DNA from: Brevibacterium renqingii
GTDB taxonomy: Bacteria; Actinomycetota; Actinomycetes; Actinomycetales; Brevibacteriaceae
Reading direction: 5' to 3'
Length of the DNA: 64,000 nt
Assembly (NCBI RefSeq): GCF_017808105.1
Contig: NZ_JADBHF010000014.1
Coordinates: 1 to 64,000, forward strand
Within the stretch, counting starts at the first letter, position 1. Each line of letters starts with the position of its first letter. The notes under the pieces are model-generated. The model did not search any database, had not been told where the DNA came from, and was given only the letters and a program-made list of their open reading frames with translations. Of the stretch, positions 1 through 8,272 are shown in pieces. The translations under genes and the position numbers were made by a program.

Positions 1-818
1 TTCTTCTTATACGGCCTGGATCGGGTGAAGTAGATGCCCCGCGACCCGGCCCATTCGATGACGTACTGGTTGAGGAACTCCGACCCGTTATCGAAGTCGA
101 GGCCAGTGATCTGGAACGGAATCTCACGCGCTGCGGTCTTCAGCCCAGTCAGGATGTTCGTGTGGGCGTTGTTGCGCACGGTGCGGGTGTAGGTCCATCC
201 GGTGTGAAAGTCGGTGAGGTTGAGAGTGCGGGCGAATTCTCCGGACTCGACGGGTCCGCAGTGGGCAACGGTATCGCCTTCGAAGAACCCGGGTTCGGCT
301 TCAACTTCGTCGCCGGCCCGCCGGATCGTGATCGCTGAGCGCAGCAACGTGCCGGGCTTCGTCGTCGAGTGCCCACCGATGGCGTCTTTGGCCCGCACTG
401 GTCCCAGGTAGCGGTCGATCGTGGCCGGGCTCATCATCAGCAGTTCCTTGCGCACACCCTTGGTGTAGCGTCCCTGGCCGGGAACCAGTTCGTGATGGGC
501 TTCGAGGAGGTCGAGAAGGATCTGCATCGTCGCGTGGAGGTATTTGCCGCATTGGCCGCCGGAGATCGCCCATACGCGTTGCAGGATCCTGGTCGCGTCG
601 TAGGAGTATTTCCTGGCCCGAGGTTTCCGCGGCTGTGTGGCGACTGTCCGGCCGGGTCCGGGCGGGTGGTTCGCTGCTTGGGTCAGGCGGCGTCGGGCGT
701 TGTCGCGGGTCCACCCGGTCACGGCCACGACTTCGTCGAGCACGGCTCCTTTGGTTTTCTTCGTCGCTTTCTTGTACGCCTTGGCGTATTTCGTGGTGAT
801 CTCGGCTCGTGTCGCCAT
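1..818 (-). mobile_element. Transposase (integrase-core, DDE type), 3' end cut by window edge
   Basis: The minus strand is open without a stop from an ATG at 818 to the window edge (272 codons). The N-terminal ~100 residues are basic and HTH-like. The integrase core begins near residue 175, with a first catalytic Asp in FFEGDTVAHCG and a second in ITGLDFDNGSEFLNQYV. The third acidic residue (Glu) would lie beyond base 1. This is the rve/retroviral-integrase fold of IS481-like and related insertion sequences; the exact IS family cannot be named. I could not define terminal inverted repeats, because only the 5' side (about 819-905) is present. Whether the element is intact cannot be judged from this window. 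Confidence 0.85.
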
Positions 819-966
819 CGACAGTTCACTCCCCATAGTGTTCGAGGGTCCACCATTTCGCGGGCAAAAGTATATGAGGCAGCGAGGGTGGCTCGCGGGC
901 TGTTTATCTGAGTCTGGTCGCGCCATTGCGCCGGCACGCGCGCGGGCCTAGGCTTGAGGCATGAAG

Positions 967-1152
967 ATGAGTACCGTCTGGAGCGTCATCGGCGCGATCA
1001 TCGCCATCATCATCGCGTGGTGGGTGGTCAACGTCGCATTCTCCATTGCGTGGTTCCTCGTCAAAGCGGTCATCACCGTCGTCGTGGCGCTCGCCATCTT
1101 CGGCCTCATCAAGGCATCGCTGAAGTCCAAGGACCGCGACCGAACGCGCTGA
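967..1152 (+). CDS. Small hydrophobic membrane protein of unknown function
   Basis: A 61-residue protein made almost entirely of two membrane segments (about residues 5-25 and 28-48) with a basic, charged tail (SLKSKDRDRTR). An ATG at 961 is possible, but GAGG at 956-959 is only 1 nt before it and 7 nt before the ATG at 967, so 967 is the better start. It lies between the transposase and a convergent dehydratase gene whose stop is 10 nt away. No family recognised. The regular hydrophobic pattern and the ribosome site make it a likely real gene. Confidence 0.6.
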   Translation: MSTVWSVIGAIIAIIIAWWVVNVAFSIAWFLVKAVITVVVALAIFGLIKASLKSKDRDRTR

Positions 1153-1161
1153 CCGAGCGTC

Positions 1162-2106
1162 TCAGAGATCGCCGAGGCTGGTGTTCGCCCCGCAGAGGAC
1201 GACGCAGAACTTCTCCCCGTCCGCCGGCACATAGCCGTTGGTTGCGCCGTCGCTCCGGCCCCGCACTCCCGCCAGCGCCGTCGCCGCAGCATGCTCGACC
1301 GCCAGGCGGTGGTCGTCCCACAGATGCGCTCGCGCGGCGATGATCGCCGCATCATCGACCAGCACCGAGGTGACCAGATCCGATCGTGCCGCAGCCAGCG
1401 CCAGGGGAGTCGCCCGTCGTGCGCCGAGTGAATCGGCGGCCACGGAATCGACGGTCACGTCGACCGGTTCTCCGGCTTCGAGCGCGGCATTGAGCGCTCG
1501 ACAGTTGCGCGGCTCCACCGCCACCGTGCGCACTCCGGCATGAGTCGCAGCGGTCGCGACGCCGGCGAACAGGCCGCCTCCGCCGACCGAGACGACGACC
1601 GTGTCGAGATCGGGCACCTGCTCGAGGATCTCGGTCATGAGCGTGCCCGCTCCGGCGGCGATGAGCGGATGGTCATAGGCGTGCGAGGCCAACGCCCCCG
1701 ATGACGCGACGAAATTCCGGCAGGCCTCGGCCGCCTCGGCGAACTCCGCACCGACGAGTTCGACGGTCGCCCCATAGGAGCGCAGCCGCTCGACCTTGAC
1801 ACCCGGAGCCGTGGTCGGCAGGAACACAGTGGCGGGAACGCCTGCCTCGCGGGCCGCCCAGGCGCAGGCCAGGCCCGCGTTGCCGCCCGAGGCGATCGTG
1901 ATCCCCGCCTCGGGGAAGCAGCCGGCCTCGAGATGGGCTCGGATGAAGTTCTGCGCGCCCCGGGCCTTGAACGTGCCCGTATGCTGCATGAATTCGAGGG
2001 CGAAGTGCAGCCCGTCCTCCGGCGCCGAGGTGACCGTGACCGGGCGCACGCGTCCGGCGATCCGTGCGGCGGCGGATTCGATGTCGGGATGGGTCAGCTC
2101 AGGCAT
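1162..2106 (-). CDS. PLP-dependent serine/threonine dehydratase-family protein
   Basis: A 314-residue fold-type II PLP enzyme. The PLP-binding lysine is in GTFKARGAQN (about residue 48). A Ser/Gly-Asn motif follows (IASGGNAGLACAWAA), and a glycine-rich phosphate-binding loop (VSVGGGGLFAGVA) lies near residue 175. Family members deaminate L-serine or L-threonine to 2-oxoacids or act as racemases. The length fits catabolic dehydratases without an ACT domain. Substrate cannot be fixed from sequence. It lies downstream of the MHS transporter on the same strand, but a strong hairpin (2143-2208) separates them, so co-transcription is uncertain. Confidence 0.85.
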   Translation of the reverse strand: MPELTHPDIESAAARIAGRVRPVTVTSAPEDGLHFALEFMQHTGTFKARGAQNFIRAHLEAGCFPEAGITIASGGNAGLACAWAAREAGVPATVFLPTTAPGVKVERLRSYGATVELVGAEFAEAAEACRNFVASSGALASHAYDHPLIAAGAGTLMTEILEQVPDLDTVVVSVGGGGLFAGVATAATHAGVRTVAVEPRNCRALNAALEAGEPVDVTVDSVAADSLGARRATPLALAAARSDLVTSVLVDDAAIIAARAHLWDDHRLAVEHAAATALAGVRGRSDGATNGYVPADGEKFCVVLCGANTSLGDL

Positions 2107-2142
2107 GCCACCAGCCTATGCGAGACCGGCTGCGGAGGTTGC

Positions 2143-2208
2143 GTCTCCTGTGGGTGGATCCACTTCGATTTTCCCGTGCGGATCGAAGCGGATCCACCCG
2201 CAGGCGAC
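2143..2208 (-). terminator. Long imperfect hairpin between the transporter and dehydratase genes
   Basis: Arms 2143-2169 and 2182-2208 are complementary at 24 of 27 positions around a 12-nt loop; two of the three exceptions can form G-U wobble or sit mid-stem. Each arm contains GGATCC. There is no U-run, so this is not a textbook Rho-independent terminator. It could end transcription of the upstream transporter gene, act as an attenuator for the dehydratase, or be a palindromic intergenic repeat. Confidence 0.6.
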
Positions 2209-2264
2209 ATGCGCACGGCGGACGGGGACTGGGCACGGGGCACCGGGGCGCTGCTGACGCCGCC

Positions 2265-3599
2265 TCAGTGATGCATGGTCAGGCCGAGGTCGACGCCCTT
2301 GGTCTCCTTGACCAGGCTGACGCCGATGAGCGAGATGATGCAGACGATGATCATGTAGATCGCGATCGACAGCGAGGTGCCAGTCTCGGCGAGCAGGGTC
2401 TCGGCGATGGTCGGTGCGAAGGCACCGCCGAGGATCGCACCGAGCGCATAGCCGATCGACACACCCGAATAGCGGACCTGGGCAGGGAACATCTCCGCAT
2501 ACATCGCCGACATCGGACCGTAGGACAGGCCCATTCCGACGGTGAGGACGAAGATGCCGACGCCGTAGAGCCAGATGTTGACCGTGTCGATCATGAGGAA
2601 GGTCGGGATGAGCCAGACGATGAGCAGAACGTAGCCGATCTGGAATGTGCGCACCCGGCCGAGGCGATCGGACAGAGCGCCGCCCCACATCGTGAACACC
2701 AGCCAGCCGAAGCTCGCGAGCGTCGTCGCCAACAGCACCGGTGCCCGGTCGAGACCGACCGTGCCGCCGTCTTCGAGCGGTCGGGAGGCGTAGGCGGCGA
2801 AGAAGGCGATGATCATGTAGCCGACCGCATTGTTGCCGATGAAGATGAGGGCGGAGAGCACGACTTCCTTCGTGTTCTTCCGAAACAGGGTTCCCAGGGG
2901 CGCCGAGGACTCGGCCTTGCGCTCTGCGAGTTCGGCGAAGACGGGACTCTCCTCAACCTGGCGGCGGATGTAGTAGCCGACGATGACGAGGACGACGGAG
3001 AGGAGGAACGGGATCCTCCAGCCGAAGCCGGCGAACTGCTCGGGGCTGAGCACCGTGGTGAGCACCCAGATCACGCCGGTGGCGAGGATCATTCCGACGG
3101 GTACGCCGATCTGCGGGTACGCGCCGAAGATGCCGCGCTTGGAGATCGGTGCGTGCTCGACCGAGAGCAGCGCGGCCCCGCCCCATTCGCCGCCCGCCGA
3201 GAAGCCCTGCAGGATCCGCAGCAGGGTGAGCAGGATCGGCGCGCCGATGCCGATCATCGCGTAGTTCGGCAGCAGACCGATGAGCGAGGTCGCGGCTCCC
3301 ATGAGGATGAGCGTGAGGACGAGCATCTTCTTGCGTCCGATGCGATCGCCGAGGTGGCCGGCGATGATCGCGCCGAGCGGTCGGAAGAGGAACGAGATGC
3401 CCAGTGAGGCCCAGGCCATGATCTGGCCGAGGGCCGGATTGTCCGAGGCCAGCGGGCCGAAGTACTGGGCCGAGAGGACGAGGCCGGCGGCCTGGGCGTA
3501 GATGAAGAAGTCGTACCACTCGATGGTGGTGCCGACGAGCGTACCTGCGAGGACTTTGCGTTCCTCATGGGTCATGTTCTGTGCGGAGGTCTGTGACAT
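2265..3599 (-). CDS. MFS transporter, metabolite:H+ symporter (MHS) type
   Basis: About 444 residues with the usual 12 membrane segments. Near the N-terminus is the family signature GTTIEWYDFFIYA, then the loop 2-3 motif GHLGDRIGRKK and the TM4-5 stretch GFSAGGEWGGAAL. These mark the MHS group (ProP, ShiA, KgtP relatives), inner-membrane proton symporters for organic acids or osmolytes. I chose the ATG at 3599 because GGAG lies about 9 nt upstream; longer starts at 3614 and 3656 lack a ribosome site. A PaaR-like half-operator lies about 150 nt upstream (3747-3768), so phenylacetate or a related acid is a plausible substrate. That is inference. Confidence 0.87.
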   Translation of the reverse strand: MSQTSAQNMTHEERKVLAGTLVGTTIEWYDFFIYAQAAGLVLSAQYFGPLASDNPALGQIMAWASLGISFLFRPLGAIIAGHLGDRIGRKKMLVLTLILMGAATSLIGLLPNYAMIGIGAPILLTLLRILQGFSAGGEWGGAALLSVEHAPISKRGIFGAYPQIGVPVGMILATGVIWVLTTVLSPEQFAGFGWRIPFLLSVVLVIVGYYIRRQVEESPVFAELAERKAESSAPLGTLFRKNTKEVVLSALIFIGNNAVGYMIIAFFAAYASRPLEDGGTVGLDRAPVLLATTLASFGWLVFTMWGGALSDRLGRVRTFQIGYVLLIVWLIPTFLMIDTVNIWLYGVGIFVLTVGMGLSYGPMSAMYAEMFPAQVRYSGVSIGYALGAILGGAFAPTIAETLLAETGTSLSIAIYMIIVCIISLIGVSLVKETKGVDLGLTMHH

Positions 3600-4099
3600 G
3601 CGAGCGGTCTCCATTGACGTTCGGGCTGATGGGTGTCGAGCGCGCTGCGCCCCCACCGTCTGACCGCCGACTGCGCCGGTGATGCACCGGAATCCGCCGG
3701 TGCTGTCCGCAGCGCTCGCCTTCGAACAGCCGCTGGGCAGGAGCCGGCTGGCAGACTGTTCGGTCAGTAATTGCCTCCGACTATATTGCAGGAAGTGGTC
3801 GATGTCACCTGCGTGTCAGCCGAGGCCCCGTGCCCCTGGCCGCGGTGCTCGTGGAGCCCACTCGACCGCGCATTGCGCTTTGGCGGTGGTCATCGATGAG
3901 TCAGTGCTCCGATGGGATGTTGCTGCTGGGTGCGGTTATCGTGGCCGTGAACGCCGCGTCTCGGGCTGCGCGCGCCACGTCCTGTTGGTTGCGGGCTGCG
4001 CGCCGCGTCCTGTGGGCCGCGGCCTGCGCGGGCAGCGGAGACGAGCGGGACCGCGCCGCGAGCCGAAGAGACACGAGAGCCGAAGGAGAGGACCCGACG
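3600..4099. other. Divergent intergenic region, transporter to kinase
   Basis: About 500 nt with no convincing gene. It holds the PaaR-like site at 3747-3768 and AT-richer DNA at 3768-3800 (a likely promoter for the minus-strand transporter). At about 3959-4016 there is an imperfect direct repeat built on GGGCTGCGCGCC followed by CGTCCTGT. The plus-strand frame of the kinase stays open to 3830, but that stretch lacks a ribosome site and family similarity. Confidence 0.6.
3747..3768. promoter_or_regulatory. Weak PaaR-like operator upstream of the MHS transporter
   Basis: The right half-site CGGTCAGT (3761-3768) fits the right half of the PaaR-type palindrome (ACTNACCG-N6-CGGTNAGT, as I recall it for corynebacterial PaaR). 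The following bases AATTG are also identical to the site before paaA (16496-16508). The left half-site is poor (5 of 8 including the N). A single-half match, so tentative. Confidence 0.4.
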
Positions 4100-4651
4100 A
4101 TGGCAGCCACCGTGATCCTGGTCAATGGGCTCCCCGCGTCGGGGAAGTCCACACTCGCCTCTGACCTCGCCGCAGCGGCGGACGTGCCCTTCCTCTCCGT
4201 CGACGAGGTGCTCGAACGCCTCGTCGATTCAGTGAACTACCGCTTCCCCAGGGATCCGGCTCACGAGCTGGCGGACAGGGTGGCGTGGAAGCTGGCCGCT
4301 CTGGTCGAGGACACGGTGGTGGTCGAGTCGTTCTGGGCTCTGGAGCGTGATCTCGACAGCGTCGAGGAGGGGCTGCGGACCGCCGGGGCCGAGGAGGTCG
4401 TCGAAGTGTGGTGCGACGCTCCCTTGGAAGAGGCCGTCGAGCGATACGAGCACCGCGACCGACACGGCATCCACGAAGACGACCCGAACGACGTCGACCT
4501 GTGGCGGCGCAGCGCACCGCTCGAATTGGGACCGGTCGTGCGCATCGACACGAGCAGCGATTCGGGCAAGGCATCGGGAACGGAGGTCCTCGCCGCAGTG
4601 CGGGACGTTCTGGCCCAGAACGCACGATCGGGCTCTTCGGGCACCCCTTGA
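4100..4651 (+). CDS. P-loop kinase (AAA/zeta-toxin-like nucleotide kinase fold)
   Basis: A 183-residue protein that opens with a Walker A loop, LVNGLPASGKST (about residues 7-18). An acidic FLSVDEVLERL follows, then VVVESFWA (a Walker B/lid-like region) and a likely lid region around YEHRDRHG. The size and layout match small phosphotransferases that act on metabolites or antibiotics (gluconokinase-like, chloramphenicol phosphotransferase-like). The substrate is unknown. The ATG at 4100 is preceded by GGAGAGG with good spacing. It stands alone, followed 62 nt later by the YtxH gene. Confidence 0.7.
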   Translation: MAATVILVNGLPASGKSTLASDLAAAADVPFLSVDEVLERLVDSVNYRFPRDPAHELADRVAWKLAALVEDTVVVESFWALERDLDSVEEGLRTAGAEEVVEVWCDAPLEEAVERYEHRDRHGIHEDDPNDVDLWRRSAPLELGPVVRIDTSSDSGKASGTEVLAAVRDVLAQNARSGSSGTP

Positions 4652-4713
4652 ATGCGTCGGGGAACACAGCTAAGTTCAGGAAACCACGCGGAAACCTCAG
4701 AGAGGGAGGCAGC

Positions 4714-5016
4714 ATGAAGGGCAAGCTTCTACTGGCAGCAGGAATCGGAGTGGGGTATGTCCTCGGCTCCCGTGCCGGACGACAGAGCTACGAATCGCTC
4801 AAACAGGCCGTGCAGGACCTGTGGAGCGACCCCAAGGTCCAGGACCGTGTGTCCGATATCGAAGACACGGTGAAGGAGAAGGCTCCGGTCGTGCAGGACA
4901 AGGCCGAGCAGGCGCTCAAGAGCGCCGGCGAGAAGTCGAAGCAGGTCGGCAGTGACGTCAAGTCGAAGATCTCCGGCGACTCGGCTCAGGGCCCCACGGA
5001 GGACATCCATGGCTGA
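4714..5016 (+). CDS. YtxH-domain protein (general-stress/membrane-anchored type)
   Basis: 100 residues. An N-terminal membrane segment of the form KGKLLLAAGIGVGYVLGSRAGRQSYE (glycines and the GSRAGR motif typical of YtxH proteins) leads into a long, charged, probably helical tail rich in Lys, Glu and Ser (KEKAPVVQDKAEQALKSAGEKS). Proteins of this type are small stress-associated envelope proteins with no known enzymatic role. GAGGGAGG precedes the ATG. Its last codons overlap the next gene. Confidence 0.8.
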   Translation: MKGKLLLAAGIGVGYVLGSRAGRQSYESLKQAVQDLWSDPKVQDRVSDIEDTVKEKAPVVQDKAEQALKSAGEKSKQVGSDVKSKISGDSAQGPTEDIHG

Positions 5017-5182
5017 GATCTCGGACACCGAGCACTTCGGGGCCAGCCGAGCGGCCATCGAGGCAGAGCTCGGCGTCATCGCCACCGAGTGGGAGCAGCA
5101 GGGCCGCCTCGAGCCGGTGGTGGACAAGGACACCGGGGAGATCCACCCCGACGCCGAACAGGAGCTGCTCAACCGCTTCTGA
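5009..5182 (+). CDS. Small acidic protein of unknown function
   Basis: 57 residues, acidic and soluble, starting at an ATG inside the end of the YtxH gene (8-nt overlap) with ACGGAGGA at 4996-5003 as its ribosome site. The overlap and shared strand suggest translational coupling with the YtxH gene. No motif or family recognised beyond a run of acidic helices (SRAAIEAELGVIATEWEQQG). Confidence 0.6.
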   Translation: MAEISDTEHFGASRAAIEAELGVIATEWEQQGRLEPVVDKDTGEIHPDAEQELLNRF

Positions 5183-5206
5183 CCGGTCTCATCGCACTCC
5201 TATGAC

Positions 5207-5228
5207 AATTACCGACCGATTGGTTAGT
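5207..5228. promoter_or_regulatory. PaaR-type operator upstream of paaZ
   Basis: AATTACCG (5207-5214), ACCGAT, then TGGTTAGT (5221-5228). This matches the 22-bp PaaR pattern ACTNACCG-NNCGNN-CGGTNAGT at all but two fixed positions, the best match in the window. It lies about 80 nt before the paaZ start, next to AT-rich TAGTATATT, where a promoter would be expected. Confidence 0.7.
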
Positions 5229-5307
5229 ATATTCTCCAGGAATCGGCAGCGGTGCCGAACTCGGCCGCCGTGAACCGGGAGACGTCGTTTCACCAGGGAG
5301 AGCAAGC

Positions 5308-7344
5308 ATGACCGAGACCCTCAGTTCCTATGTGGCCGGAGGCTGGCACACGCCTGGTGCGACCGACAGTGCCCGTGCGGTGCACGACGCAGGCACCGGT
5401 GAGCTCCTCCACCAGGTGAGCTCCGCGGGCATCGACTTCGCTGCCGTCGACGCCTACGCCCGGAACACCGGTCTGCCGGAACTCCAGAAGCTCACCTTCC
5501 ACCAGCGCGGGGTCATCCTCAAGAAGCTCGGAAGCTGCCTCATGGAGCGGACCAAGGGGTATCACGAGATCTCGTTCACCACCGGCACCACGAAGCGCGA
5601 CGCGTTCGTCGACATTGAGGGCGGCATCGGCACGCTCTTCACCTACTCCGGCATCGCCCGCCGTCAGATGCCGAACTCGACCGTCCACCTCGATGGCGGG
5701 ATCGAGCGCCTGTCGAAGAACGGCACCTTCGTCGGCCGGCACATAATGACCTCCAGGCAGGGTCTGGCGCTGCAGATCAACGCCTTCAACTTCCCGGTCT
5801 GGGGCATGCTCGAGAAGTTCGCCCCGATGTTCGTCGCCGGCGTTCCCGTCGTCGTCAAGCCCGCCACGGACACCGCCCACCTGACTCGCGCGGTCGTCGA
5901 CGACATGGTCGGATCCGGCCTTCTCCCGGCCGGTGCCATCCAGCTCGTCAGCGGCGACGTCAGCCCGCTCTTCGACCATCTGTCCGAGCAGGACACCATC
6001 GCCTTCACCGGCTCCGCTGCGACCGCTCGGCGCCTGTCCGGACTCGACTGCCTCACCGAGCGCGGCACCCGATTCTTCGCCGAGGCGGACTCGCTCAACT
6101 TCTCCCTGCTCGGCCCCGACGCCGGCCCTGGCACGGAGGAGTTCGACCTCTTCGTCTCCGGCGTCGTCGCCGAGATGACCGTCAAGGCCGGACAGAAATG
6201 CACCGCGATCCGTCGCACCCTCGTGCCCGAGGCCCACGCCGAGGCGGTCGGGGAGGCCATCATCGCGAAGCTCTCCATCCAAGGGGTGGGTGATCCGCGG
6301 GAGAAGTCCACGCGCTTGGGCCCGGTCGTCTCCGAGAAGCAGCGCGCCGACGTCCTCGATTCCATCGACGCCATTCTCGCCGGCGGCGCCCACCTGCTCG
6401 CCGGCGGACGGGAGGAGTCCGACAGGCTGGCCGCCGAACACGGCGGTGCCTATGTCGCGGCCACCGTCCTCCATGCCGATGACGCCTGGGCCGATGCCGT
6501 CCACGACATCGAGGCCTTCGGGCCGGTGACCTCGATCATCGCCTATTCCGACACTGAGGAGGCCGTGCGTCTGGCCGCCCGTGGCCGCGGTTCGCTGGTC
6601 GGCTCGGTCGTCACCCACGATGCTCGGTTCGCCACCGAATTCGTCCGCCGGATCGCCCCCTGGCACGGGCGCGTGCTCGTCCTCGATCGTGATGATGCCG
6701 AGGAATCGACCGGGCACGGCTCACCGCTGCCCACCCTCATCCACGGCGGGCCGGGGCGGGCCGGCGGCGGAGAGGAGATGGGCGGTCTGCGCGGGGTCGA
6801 GCACTTCATGCAGCGCACCGCGATCCAGGCCTCACCGGACATGCTCACCGCGATCGGCGGGGAATGGGTGAACGGATCGGAGCGCCGCCTCGGCGAGCAT
6901 CCCTTCACGAAGTCGCTCAACGACCTGCGTATCGGCGATACCCTCGAATCCGAGTGGCGCGAGGTCACACTCGACGATATCGAGCACTTCGCGAACTTCA
7001 CCGGCGACACGTTCTACGCGCATATGGACGAGGAGGCGGCGGCCGCGAACCCGTTCTTCCCGGGCCGCGTGGCCCACGGCTACCTCATCGTGTCCTTCGC
7101 GGCCGGTCTCTTCGTCCAGCCGGACCCGGGTCCGGTGCTTGCGAACTACGGCCTCGAGGGGCTGACCTTCATCACGCCCGTCTCGCCGGGCGACAGGCTC
7201 AAGGTCACGCTCACGGCCAAGCGGATCACCCCGCGCGAGACCGATGAGTACGGCGAGGTCCGCTGGGACGCACAGGTCGTCAACCAGAACGACGAACCCG
7301 TGGCGAGCTACGACGTGCTCACCCTCGTGGCGAAGGAGCACTGA
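5308..7344 (+). CDS. paaZ: Bifunctional oxepin-CoA hydrolase / 3-oxo-5,6-dehydrosuberyl-CoA semialdehyde dehydrogenase
   Basis: A 678-residue two-domain enzyme of phenylacetate degradation. The N-terminal aldehyde dehydrogenase (about residues 5-515) has the catalytic cysteine at 298 in AGQKCTAIRR and the FTGSAATAR coenzyme loop. The C-terminal MaoC-type hydratase (about 530-678) has ANFTGDTFYAHMDEEAA with the expected Asp and His, followed by FFPGRVAHGYL. The hydratase opens the oxepin ring of 2-oxepin-2(3H)-ylideneacetyl-CoA and the dehydrogenase oxidises the aldehyde formed. Length matches PaaZ. GGGAGAGC precedes the ATG. It is apart from the other paa genes but carries its own PaaR-like operator. 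Its last 26 bases overlap the opposing lipid-kinase gene. Confidence 0.95.
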   Translation: MTETLSSYVAGGWHTPGATDSARAVHDAGTGELLHQVSSAGIDFAAVDAYARNTGLPELQKLTFHQRGVILKKLGSCLMERTKGYHEISFTTGTTKRDAFVDIEGGIGTLFTYSGIARRQMPNSTVHLDGGIERLSKNGTFVGRHIMTSRQGLALQINAFNFPVWGMLEKFAPMFVAGVPVVVKPATDTAHLTRAVVDDMVGSGLLPAGAIQLVSGDVSPLFDHLSEQDTIAFTGSAATARRLSGLDCLTERGTRFFAEADSLNFSLLGPDAGPGTEEFDLFVSGVVAEMTVKAGQKCTAIRRTLVPEAHAEAVGEAIIAKLSIQGVGDPREKSTRLGPVVSEKQRADVLDSIDAILAGGAHLLAGGREESDRLAAEHGGAYVAATVLHADDAWADAVHDIEAFGPVTSIIAYSDTEEAVRLAARGRGSLVGSVVTHDARFATEFVRRIAPWHGRVLVLDRDDAEESTGHGSPLPTLIHGGPGRAGGGEEMGGLRGVEHFMQRTAIQASPDMLTAIGGEWVNGSERRLGEHPFTKSLNDLRIGDTLESEWREVTLDDIEHFANFTGDTFYAHMDEEAAAANPFFPGRVAHGYLIVSFAAGLFVQPDPGPVLANYGLEGLTFITPVSPGDRLKVTLTAKRITPRETDEYGEVRWDAQVVNQNDEPVASYDVLTLVAKEH

Positions 7345-8272
7345 GGCGGCGGGCCCGGGGGACGCGGACGGTCAGAGAGGCCGGTCGGATCCTCAGGGTG
7401 GCCGGGGTCCGGGCGACCGCATCGCCGTCGGCGACGATCTCGATGGGATCCGCGCCTTCGGGGGTCGAGATGTGGACCTCACGGGCGCGGCCGAAGTGGA
7501 TGTGCGGGTGCCGATCGTGCCTACCGGAGCTGAACGCCACGAGTTCGGCGGCGAGCCGCGGCAGGGCGACGTCCTTGAGGAGGACGATGTCGATGAGCCC
7601 GTCGTCGAGGGCGGCTGTGGGGGAGAGCCTGAGCCCGCCTCCATAGCGGCCGGAATTGGCGAAGCCCGCCGTGTAGCCGCGGAAGGCGGTGCGCTCGCCG
7701 TCGACGGTCAGTTCCAGATCGATGCATTCGGGCGGCAGGATCGCGCGCACGATCCCGTACAGATAGACCCAACGGCCCTTGACGCACTTCGCTGCGTTCG
7801 CATGCCGCTGCACGGCCGAGTCGAGTCCGAGGCAGACGTTGCCGAGGCTGACCTTCCCGTCGAGGTCGAGGACGTCGATGACGCGGTCGCGACCCTCGGC
7901 GACGACGGACACGGCCGCCTCGATGTCCTTCGGGATGCCGAGCTTGCCGATGAGGTCGTTGCCGCGGCCGCCGGCGATGATGCCCAGGGCGGTTCGAGTG
8001 CCGAGGAGTCCGGCCGCGACCGAGCGAGCCATCCCATCGCCGCCGAGCGCGACGACGACGGGCGCCCCCTGTGCCGCGAACTCCGCGGCCAATTCACCGG
8101 CGTGGCCTTCGCTGTCGCTCGTGATCAGTGCGGCCTCGAGTCCGTGGGCGGCGAAGGCCTCACGCAGCGGCTCGATCCGCCTGAGCACGGCGCCGTCGCG
8201 GGCCGCGGGATTGAGGATGACGACGACTGCCGTCGGATCCGGGGCCCCATTGCCCCGCGCGCCGTCATTCAT
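7319..8272 (-). CDS. Diacylglycerol/lipid kinase family protein
   Basis: 317 residues of the DAGK catalytic family. NPAARDG lies near the N-terminus, the nucleotide-binding GGDGMARSVAAGLL near residue 65, and GIIAGGRGNDLIGKLG follows, a GxGND variant typical of the family. The C-terminal half contains the sphingosine-kinase/YegS-like beta domain (GYTAGFANSGRYGGGLRLSP). It should phosphorylate diacylglycerol or a related lipid on the inner membrane face. The ATG at 8272 overlaps the stop of the flavoprotein gene by 4 nt (ATGA), so the genes are coupled. Its 3' end overlaps paaZ tail-to-tail. Confidence 0.88.
   Translation of the reverse strand: MNDGARGNGAPDPTAVVVILNPAARDGAVLRRIEPLREAFAAHGLEAALITSDSEGHAGELAAEFAAQGAPVVVALGGDGMARSVAAGLLGTRTALGIIAGGRGNDLIGKLGIPKDIEAAVSVVAEGRDRVIDVLDLDGKVSLGNVCLGLDSAVQRHANAAKCVKGRWVYLYGIVRAILPPECIDLELTVDGERTAFRGYTAGFANSGRYGGGLRLSPTAALDDGLIDIVLLKDVALPRLAAELVAFSSGRHDRHPHIHFGRAREVHISTPEGADPIEIVADGDAVARTPATLRIRPASLTVRVPRARRLSAPSPRG

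Noticed and set aside
3830-4099. N-terminal extension of the P-loop kinase
   Set aside because: The frame is open, but there is no ribosome site and the Walker A loop in this family lies at the very N-terminus, as given by the ATG at 4100.
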